The position numbers and the translations under genes are program-made. DNA of 64,000 nucleotides from Galdieria sulphuraria (Eukaryota > Rhodophyta > Bangiophyceae > Galdieriales > Galdieriaceae): contig NW_005178432.1 of assembly GCF_000341285.1 (NCBI RefSeq), positions 1-64,000 on the forward strand, in the 5' to 3' direction. Shown piece by piece: positions 1 to 9,749 of this stretch. Within the stretch, counting starts at the first letter, position 1, and each line of letters starts with the position of its first letter. The notes beneath the pieces were generated by a model. It was given only the letters and a program-made list of their open reading frames with translations, did no database searches and was not told the origin of the DNA.

Positions 1-1259
1 CCGGTTTGTAATGTCTTATGTAGTTCTTCATTTTCAGTAAATGAATTGGCAGATTCGTTATTGGAATGTACAGGTGGAGTTCCTGGTTTGTTGACTCGTG
101 CAGTGAATATGCTTTTGATTATGTGGAAATGAGAAATAAGCCTTTTATATCGAAAGAGGAATGTTTGACTTGTATGAATGACTACGATTTCCGAATAATT
201 TGTGCTGAACCATTTATGGAACGAATATTGAATTTGGACGAAGATAGAAAAAGTGTTTTTGATTTACTTTTGATGATGGCTCTTTATCGTATACCGTTTC
301 AAGTAGATGATAGATTGACCTCGGAGTCCTTTTTATATGATGCAGTCACTGAAATGGGATTATATCGATATCCTATTGACGAAAATACTTTTCAAGTCCT
401 AATTCCGAAAGTATTTGTTGTAATCTTCAAGAACGACCCTTCCATATCTTCTTTGGAAAAGATACTTCTTGGATCACTCGATGTCGAACCAGTAGATTGT
501 TTCTTCTATTCAAAGTGTCGTGTATTTGAAGGAATTGTTGCTTTACGACTAGTTTTGATGTTGTCTTCAAAGAATCGAAATGAGTTGAGGGAATTGTTGT
601 GTCAGATGTCTCCGATATGGAAACAAATGAAACTTCCAATCAGTACAATATCACCTATTCACTATATCAAGTCTGTTGTTAGTTCTAGAGAAACAAGAAA
701 TGAATCGAACAAGAGTCGAAGAACTTTTGCCAGTACTGAATGGAATAAGATTATTCGAGAGACACTTTATTTAGAGACTGTTTACATTCCTTTGGACGCT
801 ACTTCTCATAGTCCTGATATTATATTCCAATTACAATCTCCCGTGGAACCCAAAGTTCTTACTGTTGGAGTTGCTTGTAAAGGACGCTGGAAGTCGGAAG
901 GAATTGGCTGGTCAGATATTATAGATGAAGCCAAGAAATTTTTAGATCCTGTTTATGATCAAGTCTTATCCAGTGCAGTGGATTATCATCATTGTATGCT
1001 TATTATCGTTAGTACAAAGTTATCATTGAATGTTTCTAATGAGTTGGGTAATCAAAGTCGTTGTTACTCCAGTGGAATGTTTATTGGAAATGATTCTTTC
1101 AAAGTACCTGATAATTGTGAACTTGTTATTCTTTGTGAAAGAGATGTCCAAATGCTGATTGACGAAGAAATATTGAGCGGACTTGAAAGAGCATTTCATG
1201 TTTCTCGTAGTCCTACTTTTTGGGATTTTAGATTAGATTTACTTGTCAATTTGCAATAA
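1..1259 (+). pseudogene. Partial P-loop ATPase/nuclease-like protein, 5' end cut by window edge, one frame break
   Basis: This is the C-terminal part of a paralogue of the large protein at 3078-5576. Frame 1 is open from base 1 and ends at a TGA near 130. It contains TGGVPGLLTRAVNM, which matches TGGIPLIVKNALLA of the neighbour at the end of its ATPase module. The long frame starting at 66 then continues the homology, so the frame changes once around 105-120. The last 200 residues hold a restriction-endonuclease-like segment: PDIIFQLQ, then VGVACK, then a helix DEAKKFLD. It ends without the SAM-like tail of the neighbour. The architecture resembles ATPase-nuclease proteins of the Crinkler/RHS kind; that family link is inference. 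It may be a decayed copy or contain a sequence error. No intron explains the frame change. Confidence 0.5.
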
Positions 1260-3021
1260 TATTGCAGAGTTGTAGCAATGATTCAAAATGAATAGACTAT
1301 ACATACATACATGTTGATACAACTAGAACGAAAAATATCCTTTCTTGTCCAAATACTTAGTAAAGTGGTTACCCAAAGAATATCTCAAAACATTCTTCAA
1401 ATGTCTGCTATGTTGTCTTTCTAGTCTGTTGAAAAAAGAACAGTAACTTTTTTACTATAATTTTCAAAGACTGAGACAGAAAAAGTTGTTTGTACATTTC
1501 ACTTGGACTGTCCTTCCTATCTTTTGTTAACTGAATAGAAGAGAGTTTTCCTCGGTTTTAGACCAAACGAAAAAAGTGGCAGCAAAAACTTGAGGCTTCC
1601 TCTAACTTGAGAACCTGCACTGCGGTCTAAAAAAGAGTTTTAGCTTCTTGAAATTCGATAAAAGTTTAGATTCCTTTCGTTTTTATGTGTTTTTTTCAAA
1701 CTGCATTTCTAGCCTTGGAATTCATATGAATGGCTCCTACAAATATGAAACTTGTTGGAACCAAGAGAAAATATAGCAAAGATAAGAACAAATACTAAAA
1801 AAAGTATTTTAGTTTGCAATTCAAACTCTATCTCAAAAGTACTAACAACACTATATATCCAAACTCTGTTTTAGTGAATTAGACTGAAAACTCACCGACT
1901 CTTAGATAGGGAAAGTAACCCGGTTGCAAAGACGATATTCGATATAAAAAATTTCGTTTGACTATCAATAGAACAAGAGACATCTTAAATGAATCTATCC
2001 ATGTGACAAACAGAGTAAAAAACTTTCTATTTCAGAAAATCACTATTTACAGAGGAGTTCTATTTATATTGCATTGCAAAGGACAACTTTGAGAGTGGAA
2101 CAGAATTGTTTCTAAATAGTCAAAGGAAACCATATCCAATCTTGAAGTATTGTCATTCCACAACAATCACTTGACAGATAACTTAGGAACTACAAAGTCT
2201 TTCAGCCAAGAGTCATGTTGGGTAAAAGTTCTTCAATATGGAGTGGCTTTCAGTTGGAGAATTGCTGAAGCTTTCAAGTTGGTACACTACTCGACCTTGA
2301 CTCAAGTATAAAAGGCTTCTTCTTTAGCAAAACAATTTTTTGGCTCAGTCTTTTACTCTTTTTTCAGCATCGATATGTGCAAAATGAACGGTTATAGTGA
2401 CTATATTTGAAGCCTTTATTGATATTTTTAGATAAGACATATTCACAACTTGGTAAAAGTCGAACAAAGGATAGACAACTTGTGTAGCTATTACATCAAT
2501 ATTGGCTTGTATTTAATGATAAGTCAGTATGACAGTCTACATAATACTCTTCTCCAAACTCATTTAGATACTTTTGTATTTATAAACTGTGCTACGACCA
2601 GTTGCACATAAACAGACTTCCCATTCATTGTAATTATCTGTTTCCCACTGTATTTCGTGTGTAACTTACAAAAGGTTTGTATCTTATTAGACTTGTATAT
2701 AGGAGTTTGCGTGTAAGATAGTGTGGAAGATAGTAGAAAAACTCTCTTACAGTATACAAGCCATAGAAAGAGTACCCATCAATCTAATTCACCACAAAAA
2801 CCCATAGAAACCTATTTCTTGTCTATAGTAAAAGAAAGTTTCTAGTCATGACAAGCAAGAAAATATTCCTGCATTCTCCCTATTGTCATTGTAAGTCTAG
2901 AAGTGTCAAAGAGATCAGTTCTACCAATCACCAAATAAAGCAATCGCTCGAACAATAAAACATACACTCCTTCCAACTCCTTTGTCCTCCTCCAAGTGTT
3001 TTGTTCTTAGCTTCTTTAAAA
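1260..3021. other. Gene-poor spacer
   Basis: About 1.76 kb between the two ATPase/nuclease-like genes. I see no open frame above 60 codons, no tRNA-like cloverleaf, no terminal repeats and no recognisable domain fragment. The stretch is AT-rich with scattered short A and T runs. Its length is unusual for this window, where most spacers are below 150 bp. Confidence 0.6.
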
Positions 3022-3081
3022 ATGTTTCGGACATTCATTAGTTATGAATTGATTTCGGATTGGCGGCGGCGTGTAAAATGA
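3022..3081 (+). other. Short upstream ORF overlapping the next start codon
   Basis: An ATG at 3022 opens a 19-codon frame (MFRTFISYELISDWRRRVK) that ends in TGA at 3079-3081. It overlaps the presumed main ATG at 3078 as ATGA. It could be a regulatory uORF allowing re-initiation. Alternatively it could be the true N-terminus separated from the main frame by a one-base frame change, because its basic SDWRRRVK end would lead naturally into MSFREPLIDRKED. Confidence 0.3.
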
Positions 3082-5576
3082 GTTTTAGAGAACCGTTGAT
3101 AGATAGAAAAGAAGATGTTTATTCTATTCTTCGAACTTATTACGACCAGTTTTCTTCAGTTGACGGAGAATTGAACAATGTACGTCCTGCAGCTTGCTTT
3201 TCCCCTCATGTCTTTGGAGCTGGGAAGAGTTTTCTTGGTGAAAATTTCTTAGAGTTTCTAAAAAAATTCGCCGAAGAAGAAGAAGAGCAGAAAGAGACGG
3301 AGGTTTCCACTGGCCATTGCACTGAAAGCAACAAGAGTTCATCGGGAAAAGTTGACACTAAGATTTTTTCTTGGAAACTCTTTGCAGAACAAACTTTGTC
3401 AGTTGTCTTAGAACTAGACAAAGATCTGTATCGTTATTTTCGATCATGTTTTCGGAAAACTTTAACGCATGGCATTGTCTTTAAAGCCTTTCTTGAAAAT
3501 GGTAGGATACAGGATGCCGCTCAAGTTGCTTCAACGGTAGCCAGGGAACTAAACGTGGACGATGCCATTGATTATCTCCTCAAGCAGTTTCAGAAACAAT
3601 ATTTATTTTTGATGATAGACGAACTTAGCGGCCTGAGTAACCTTGCCGAAGACTATAGTGAACTCGACGAGAAACAATTTATCGAGTCTGACTCAAAATA
3701 TGTACCTTTTCGTGAGTTTTTCCGAGTTTTACGTGATTTTTTGGTTACAGGAAAGGTAATTGTCTACTTGGCAGGTCGCACAGATGAAATCTTATCCTGC
3801 CCAAATGATACTCTTTCGAATGGCGTAAGTCTCCATATGTTGCGGTTGAATCCCTTTAACCGCAATGATATTTACGAATATCTTGAGCTGGCAACTTATG
3901 ATGGAAAGTCCTTGAAGGACTGGTTATTGCCCTCGGTTGTTTTGCGACATCGATTCTTAGAATTGTTGAAAAAGAAGACGGGGGGTATTCCGTTGATTGT
4001 AAAGAATGCTTTATTAGCCCTAGTAGAGGAAGTTGCAAACTTATCGCTACCTGCTATCAACGATGACAATATGGAACGTTTATTAGATGGTGTCTTTAGC
4101 AGTATAGTACTACTAGAGACGATAACGTTTATTATTCCAGAGATATCAGACTCCGCAACCCTTCTTCAATATCAATTTGTCCTTTTGAATTATCAGCTCG
4201 GAACAGTTTTTCCAATTAACTTTGCAATCACTGTTTGTGGAACGAAAACTTATTTGATGGACTTGCTTGCAACTTTTGGTTTTTACTCTGAATTTTGTGA
4301 AACTGAAGGGGTTTATTCGGGCAATGAATTCAAGATTGGTTGTTGTGAGTTTATATTGAGAATTCATAACAGGCGTGACTTTTTCCGTAAGGCTACTGAA
4401 CTCTTGCCTTTATCTCCGTTTAGTTATATTTCCGATACTGCAACAGCAAAAAGAGTCTTCTTTCAATTTGTATTTTTGAGGATCCTTCGCTTTCGCTTAG
4501 TAACTTTTCTTCGTTCTAGTTCCTGGGAGATTGTGCATTCTGCTATTCCAGGAATTTTCCAAGGATCTTTTATTGAACAGGACAATGTTTCTTATTCTTT
4601 GGAATCAGCAATATGTTATGATATACCCATCTTGAGAGATGTCTCTGTTTCATTTTCTGACCATTATAGAAAACATTTACAACGTTGTGGTATTTTTGTT
4701 CCAAAAGATGGCAATTTTGGTTGTCCTGATGCATATGTTGTATTCCATAATGGACAAATACATTATGTTGTTGGATTTTCATTCAAATTTTATAACAAAA
4801 CTGAATTTTCGAAAGGAGATATTGAGGAGGAAGCCAAAAAATTTTTCCAAGGAATCATGTCCGTTTTGAATGACGAATCTTTTTCATCTGTTCAACTTCG
4901 TTTTCAGTTTGTGGTTGTTTGTACTAGTTATGGTCGATCTGTAGCTTTCTCTAGTGAAGAACAGAATATTGTTGAAGATGCAAGTTATTTTGTAACTGAA
5001 CATTCTTCGAGATCAACTTTGAATGAAAGTAGTCGATCACGACTGCAATTGGTCATTGTTTCTAAAAGGAATCTTGAAAGATGTTTAGGAAGATCACTTG
5101 CTGATTCTCTAGCCCAAATTCGTGAGGCAAGTGGAGAAGAGATGAGTGACAAGTTTTCAGAATGGAGTAAAGCTATCTTTGAGTCGATGTCCAATAAATC
5201 ATCTTTGGAAGCTGAGCAGTCAAATGTTACTTCAAGAGTGGCTCAACATATAGGACGGAGAACAAATGAGGAGAATAGTATGCAAATGGAAAGTTTTCAA
5301 AGTGCTATGCAAGTAGAACATGCACGAAGCGAACGAAGTGTTGCAGCATCGAGTTCTTTGTCTTCCTCATTTGATTGGAATACATTTTTAAGACAACGTT
5401 GTGGTCTTTCTGAAGAAGAAGTTGGCTATTGTTTTACGAAACTTTCAAGGTTTGGCAGAGTTTCGCTTTCCAGACTCAATGAAGATTCGTTACTTCGCAT
5501 GGGTATCAATGATCCCACCGTAATAGCCAAACTGCTTATTGGCATTACTGAAGAGTTTTCTAACTTTAGAATATGA
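3078..5576 (+). CDS. Large P-loop ATPase with nuclease-like and C-terminal SAM-like domains
   Basis: Single-exon gene, about 832 aa from the ATG at 3078; an in-frame stop at 3045 excludes a longer frame. Residues about 46-51 read FGAGKS, a Walker A loop lacking the usual first glycine. A Walker B-like FLMIDEL lies near 185 and an arginine-bearing LAGRTDE near 240. Around 550-600 the order PDAYVVF ... VVGFSFKF ... EEEAKKFF resembles a PD-(D/E)XK nuclease core, although the usual acidic residue before x-K is not evident. The last 60 residues (WNTFLRQRCGL ... LRMGINDP) look like a SAM domain. Overall this resembles Crinkler/RHS-type ATPase-nuclease proteins, and Galdieria is known for an expanded set of archaeal-like ATPases. 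Function is not known; a role in genome conflict or stress is only a guess. No introns, unlike most genes here. Confidence 0.7.
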   Translation: MSFREPLIDRKEDVYSILRTYYDQFSSVDGELNNVRPAACFSPHVFGAGKSFLGENFLEFLKKFAEEEEEQKETEVSTGHCTESNKSSSGKVDTKIFSWKLFAEQTLSVVLELDKDLYRYFRSCFRKTLTHGIVFKAFLENGRIQDAAQVASTVARELNVDDAIDYLLKQFQKQYLFLMIDELSGLSNLAEDYSELDEKQFIESDSKYVPFREFFRVLRDFLVTGKVIVYLAGRTDEILSCPNDTLSNGVSLHMLRLNPFNRNDIYEYLELATYDGKSLKDWLLPSVVLRHRFLELLKKKTGGIPLIVKNALLALVEEVANLSLPAINDDNMERLLDGVFSSIVLLETITFIIPEISDSATLLQYQFVLLNYQLGTVFPINFAITVCGTKTYLMDLLATFGFYSEFCETEGVYSGNEFKIGCCEFILRIHNRRDFFRKATELLPLSPFSYISDTATAKRVFFQFVFLRILRFRLVTFLRSSSWEIVHSAIPGIFQGSFIEQDNVSYSLESAICYDIPILRDVSVSFSDHYRKHLQRCGIFVPKDGNFGCPDAYVVFHNGQIHYVVGFSFKFYNKTEFSKGDIEEEAKKFFQGIMSVLNDESFSSVQLRFQFVVVCTSYGRSVAFSSEEQNIVEDASYFVTEHSSRSTLNESSRSRLQLVIVSKRNLERCLGRSLADSLAQIREASGEEMSDKFSEWSKAIFESMSNKSSLEAEQSNVTSRVAQHIGRRTNEENSMQMESFQSAMQVEHARSERSVAASSSLSSSFDWNTFLRQRCGLSEEEVGYCFTKLSRFGRVSLSRLNEDSLLRMGINDPTVIAKLLIGITEEFSNFRI

Positions 5577-6685
5577 ACGGATCCATTACATGGAGTGGTG
5601 ATAAGACTAAATAAAGTTTGGAGGAAGCTCTTACTATCTGATACTAGTTGGATTGATATGAAATCGACATTCACAATATTTCAGGACATTATATTAGGCT
5701 TTACATCAAAGTGTCGTTGTAGTCTAATACTCTTTAGATACTCGATAGATGATAAAATACTTGCAATGGAACTATTTGCAGCAAACAAACTCGTGAGAAA
5801 ATATTTTCTCGATGTACTTTTCCTTTGAAATTGTGAGATTCGAATTCTGAGCACGGACGTAATCCTATCATATGAACACGTGGTCACTCAAAGTGATAGA
5901 GGCAATATGACAACAAAGTTACTTTTCAGCATAGTCGCTATTCAAAACAAAAGGGTTCCAACTGTGGGAAAAACAATATGTCGCAAACTTCTCGAATAGT
6001 CAGCTTTAACGGCTACATTCAAACCATCATAATAATACTTGAAACTGATTCTTCTTATTCTGATGTCTTCTTAGCGACTTCAACACCTGAGCGCTTTTAA
6101 CAATGACCACCAGTTTTGTATGGATGTATTTCCGAATCTATACTGAATAAATAAAGAATGAAATACACTCTTCTTCTTGAATGCTATCCATAACCACTCA
6201 GAGAGTGACTCCAATTATCTCACTAGTACATCGCAGCAGTACTCAAGTCTAGGAAAATAGAAAAACCCTCATATTCAGTTGTACTACTGTTGGTCATTAA
6301 GAGAGAGAGAAACGTACATTGCAAACTACCTCGGTTTTTGTAAAGATATGAGCACAACGATCGTTGGTCCAAGTGACTTGTTGTTGTGACAAATCCAACA
6401 AGAAAGAAGTAAATAGAGAATATTGAATCTCTTCAGTTTTGACGTTAAGATATGGAATAGTGTTTGACGATTAGGAATCAATTAGAATGACGGAGGGTCC
6501 AATTTGGCCCAACAGGATTGTCACTTGAATTAGACACGAAAGACGAGTTTTTAACAGAATGACAAACAAAATTAGTTGAGACTTGGAATGACATTCTGTC
6601 AATCCCACATTGAGTATTGGGGTATTTTGCCACTCTTCATTGTTACAAAAGAACATTTCTCTATTTTGTTTTATATACGTTGGAA
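5577..6685. other. Spacer without recognisable gene
   Basis: About 1.1 kb between the accessory ATPase gene and the housekeeping block. Only short open frames without recognisable motifs occur. The left part must hold the 3' UTR of the ATPase gene and the right part the promoter of the membrane protein gene. No RNA gene or repeat was recognised. Confidence 0.55.
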
Positions 6686-8216
6686 ATGGAATGGGTTACA
6701 GGATTTCCTCCAGAACCAGCTCAAGTTGTACATTCGTTCAATAACTATCCTTTCTTTGCTGGTAACCATAGCCTTGAACTGAGCTATTCATGTAAGTTAA
6801 CTTCTTTTTAAAGAAGCGCGCCAAAATAGGGTCATTTTTCTTTGTTATAGACATTACGGACTTGGTACTTAATTCGGTTCCTTATATTGGAGTTGGCACT
6901 GGACTGAGTATCATATGCCTGGTTATTCTTATTATAAGGTTTACTTGTCTGAGAAAAAAATGGGACCAGGCTGAGTTATCTTCAGCTGAAATGAAACCAA
7001 AGATTGTGCTAAGAGTTGTAACCACTTTTTGTATACTTATCATTGCTTGTGCCGCAGCATTTGGTTTTCTAGGAACTCATATACTTGTTGAGAGTCTAAG
7101 TCATGACGAGAACTCTTTAGACAGCTCTATTCATTGGATGACTGGATCTGCCAATTTTTTTTATCAGAGCTTTTCTTCTGTTGGTTTACCTTCCAAATTG
7201 AATTCCAGCTATACTTACTATAGTGAAGTAAAACAAGCTTTGCAAAACATAGAACAAGAAGCAACGCAGTTCAAAAATGCTATGAATAGTGTGTTGATAA
7301 CCATACAGAATACACTCGGAACAGTGAAAAGATACTCATCCTACTCATTTTATGGTGCATATGGATTGATGGGGCTTATAACTGCCATTTCATTGCTACT
7401 TGTTTATGTATTACATTATCGTCCACTTTATGTGAAGATTCCATCGCTGGTTTTGGGAATTTTCTTGATGTGGTTTTGTTGGATAATTCTTTCTCTCTTA
7501 TTGATATTGTTATGGGGTTCATCGAGTGCTTGTCATTTGGTGTATTTATACTTTAAAAGAAAGAGTTTGGAAGTACTTCCTTCTGCTTTGAGGGATTTTA
7601 TTCCTGTAGAGAACAATCTACCTAGCATATCTATCAAGGATGCAAGTATGTTACAACAAGCTGTTATCAAGTCTTTCCAGAGTCAAGTTGGACCCATTAT
7701 GACAGTATTAAATGTAAGTATGACTCAATTATTGAAGAAATGATCATCAATGTGTGAACAATCCATTTTTATAGGAAACTTTACAAATATATGAATCTTG
7801 TAAGACGACTGTCCAATGTGAAGTTGCTAATCTGCCACTTGCTACTATTTATATGCACACATGTTCCAGTGATCAAAAATATGAGACATTACGTGGAAGT
7901 GCTTCTGCTGTAGAAGGTGGTATGCTTCTGTTGGTATCTATGATTTGTTTTATTATAGGCAAGTGTCAAAATTGGATGGGTAGCATACGTATTATTTCTA
8001 AATAACAAGTATTTAGGTCTTCTTGCACTGGTAGCATTGGGAATTTCCTATGTGGATCCTTTATTAGGACACAGAACACGATTAGTGAAGCCTACTCAAA
8101 AAGAATCGACTTTATGGGAGTTCAATCCTATTCCTATGATGATACCGCATGCTGTTCCTTGGTTGGATATAGATATGACTAGACCCAATGTGGGTTTTGA
8201 AGGTTGTACATCTTGA
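6686..8216 (+). CDS. Multi-pass membrane protein, tweety/prominin-like layout
   Basis: Four exons: 6686-6791, 6851-7713, 7775-7958, 8017-8216, about 450 aa. Intron 3 starts with GCAAGT (GC-AG type). There are about five hydrophobic segments: one near residue 50, one near 90, a tandem pair in the middle (LMGLITAISLLLVYVL and SLVLGIFLMWFCWIILSLLL), and one near the C-terminus (GGMLLLVSMICFIIGLLALV). A Cys-bearing extracellular-type loop (CKTTVQCEVANLP ... CSSDQ) lies between the fourth and fifth. This order resembles tweety/prominin-like proteins and plant membrane proteins of similar layout. The family assignment is tentative. Start chosen at MEWVTGF because 6617 only adds a nondescript extension. 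Confidence 0.65.
6816..6826 (-). promoter_or_regulatory. E2F-like TTTTGGCGCGC motif in intron 1
   Basis: The minus strand reads TTTTGGCGCGC inside the first intron of the membrane-protein gene, about 130 bp after its start codon. It matches the E2F consensus TTTSSCGC and recurs near several other gene starts in this window. Confidence 0.3.
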
Positions 8217-8361
8217 ATATTGTTTATTTGTGTATTTCCTTATGAAGATAAATATATAACATGAATATAGAATATGACTTGAAAATGATGATGTAATCTA
8301 TTCATTTCTCTTTTCTTTCTTTGGAAAGAAACAGAAAGAAATCATCGTTCTTTCTTTCATA

Positions 8362-9342
8362 ATGATGCAATCTCCAAATGTTAGAAATGTAGTAAAAGGA
8401 GTCTCTAGTCGTTATGACTATGTAAAAGTTCGTGTTTGGTTGGGTAGTCAATATTACTATGTGTTGTCTCGTTTTTCGGTGTCTCAAATATTGATGCTTT
8501 GTAGAGTTCCACAAAAGGAAGCACAAAAGATAGCATTGCGTTTAAAGAAACAGTTGATTGACCAAGGCATATTGGATATTGAACAAGAACACTTGAACCA
8601 ATCACTCTTCCAAGTGGCACAAAGTTTTGGCATTTCAGAAACCTCCTTTCAACTATATACCAAAGTGTTGCAGTTTTATCAACTCCAATTGCCTTCCATA
8701 ATAGTTTTATATGGTGTTCACCAAGTAGCTATGACTGAGATTGCAGGAAGAGTTGCTGAACGACTGAATATTTACAACGTATTGGATACTGATACAGTAT
8801 ATCACACTTGGCGCCTTATGAAAGGTCAGGAAGAATCATTCGGTACATCTTGTTGGGCTTATACAGTTGGTCAGTTGAAGAAACAACTGTTGTTGAATGA
8901 TGTGCAACAAAATAGTTGGTTCAGTGCATTGGAAGAAAACTTGTACAAATCCTTTCGAGAAGGAAAGGCGTTGATTATCTATGGCTTATTTCTACAACCT
9001 ATTTCCATTGCTGCTACGTTAGAAAAGTATTCAGTCAATGGAAAGAAACCTTATTTTTTACAATATTGGATCAACTCGGAGTTATTGGAACCACAACTAG
9101 AAGAAGAGTTAACTATTGAAGCAGATTCCAATATCACAAAACAACTTTATGAAGAGTTGCATGATATTCAACTGGAATACAAGAAGCAAGCCGAAATGAA
9201 AGCCGTTCCTTGCTTAAGTATAGATAGTACCAAAGACTCGATATCTCAAGTGGTCGAGAATATCCACGAAGACTATTTACGCTTGATAGTTTCTCTTTCC
9301 CAAGAAGAGACAAAAAGGGAAGAGTCTCAAGTTGACACTTAA
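8362..9342 (+). CDS. LPA1 / 2-phosphoglycerate kinase-like P-loop protein with degenerate Walker A
   Basis: Single exon, 326 aa. The N-terminal YDYVKVRVWLG followed by YYVLSRF and a helical ATP-cone-like region closely follows plant LPA1-type proteins and archaeal 2-phosphoglycerate kinases. The kinase part follows (IIVLYGVHQVAMTEIAG, then RLNIYNVLDTDTVYHTWR). In the family the P-loop reads GTACVGKST; here GK is replaced by AM, so the phosphate-binding lysine is missing and ATP binding is doubtful. It is about half the length of plant homologues, lacking their C-terminal extension. The stop codon overlaps that of the convergent L16 gene (TTAA at 9339-9342). Confidence 0.75.
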   Translation: MMQSPNVRNVVKGVSSRYDYVKVRVWLGSQYYYVLSRFSVSQILMLCRVPQKEAQKIALRLKKQLIDQGILDIEQEHLNQSLFQVAQSFGISETSFQLYTKVLQFYQLQLPSIIVLYGVHQVAMTEIAGRVAERLNIYNVLDTDTVYHTWRLMKGQEESFGTSCWAYTVGQLKKQLLLNDVQQNSWFSALEENLYKSFREGKALIIYGLFLQPISIAATLEKYSVNGKKPYFLQYWINSELLEPQLEEELTIEADSNITKQLYEELHDIQLEYKKQAEMKAVPCLSIDSTKDSISQVVENIHEDYLRLIVSLSQEETKREESQVDT

Positions 9343-9719
9343 AGTGACCAATTTCTTTGCAAAGACTGAAGTTGATATACGGGATCTACCACGCTTCGGA
9401 GCCTTACACTACACTTGGATTGAATATCTTCAACAGGAATCTGAACTGGAGCTGCCCATTCAAACAAGATTTGTCCTTGTTTGACTCTTCCTTTCCAACC
9501 TTTGATGGGACTCTTTCCACCTCCCATGCGCTTTTCTGTTCTTTTGGTTACCGGTACGTTGGGCTCTACGTGGGTCCATAGCTCTGCACGTTTTCCAGTA
9601 GCATCTCTCAATTTTCTTTGTAATAAAAGCCTTAAAGCATCTATTTGACGCTTATCCATCCACTTTTCTTCCAAAGCACGAAAACCAAACACACCAAAAC
9701 GAAGATGAGTCGAAGACAT
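9339..9719 (-). CDS. Mitochondrial-type ribosomal protein L16 (uL16m)
   Basis: Single exon, about 126 aa from MSSTHLRFGVFG. The uL16 hallmarks are present in order: GFRALEEKWMDKRQIDALR, RKLRD, VPVTKRTEKRMGGGKSPIKGW, then GQILFEWA. These match the large-subunit protein uL16, which sits near the peptidyl-transferase centre and tRNA sites. The divergence and the basic N-terminus suggest a nuclear gene for the mitochondrial ribosome. An in-frame ATG at 9776 would overlap the divergent TIM44 gene, so 9719 is preferred. It shares a roughly 30-bp divergent promoter region with TIM44. Confidence 0.85.
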   Translation of the reverse strand: MSSTHLRFGVFGFRALEEKWMDKRQIDALRLLLQRKLRDATGKRAELWTHVEPNVPVTKRTEKRMGGGKSPIKGWKGRVKQGQILFEWAAPVQIPVEDIQSKCSVRLRSVVDPVYQLQSLQRNWSL

Positions 9720-9749
9720 TGTTTGATCGAAAATCATTGTCAACGGAGG

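Noticed and set aside
1260-3021. Remnant mobile element in the gene-poor spacer
   Set aside because: No terminal inverted or direct repeats, no transposase or reverse-transcriptase fragments were seen; a homology search would be needed to claim one.
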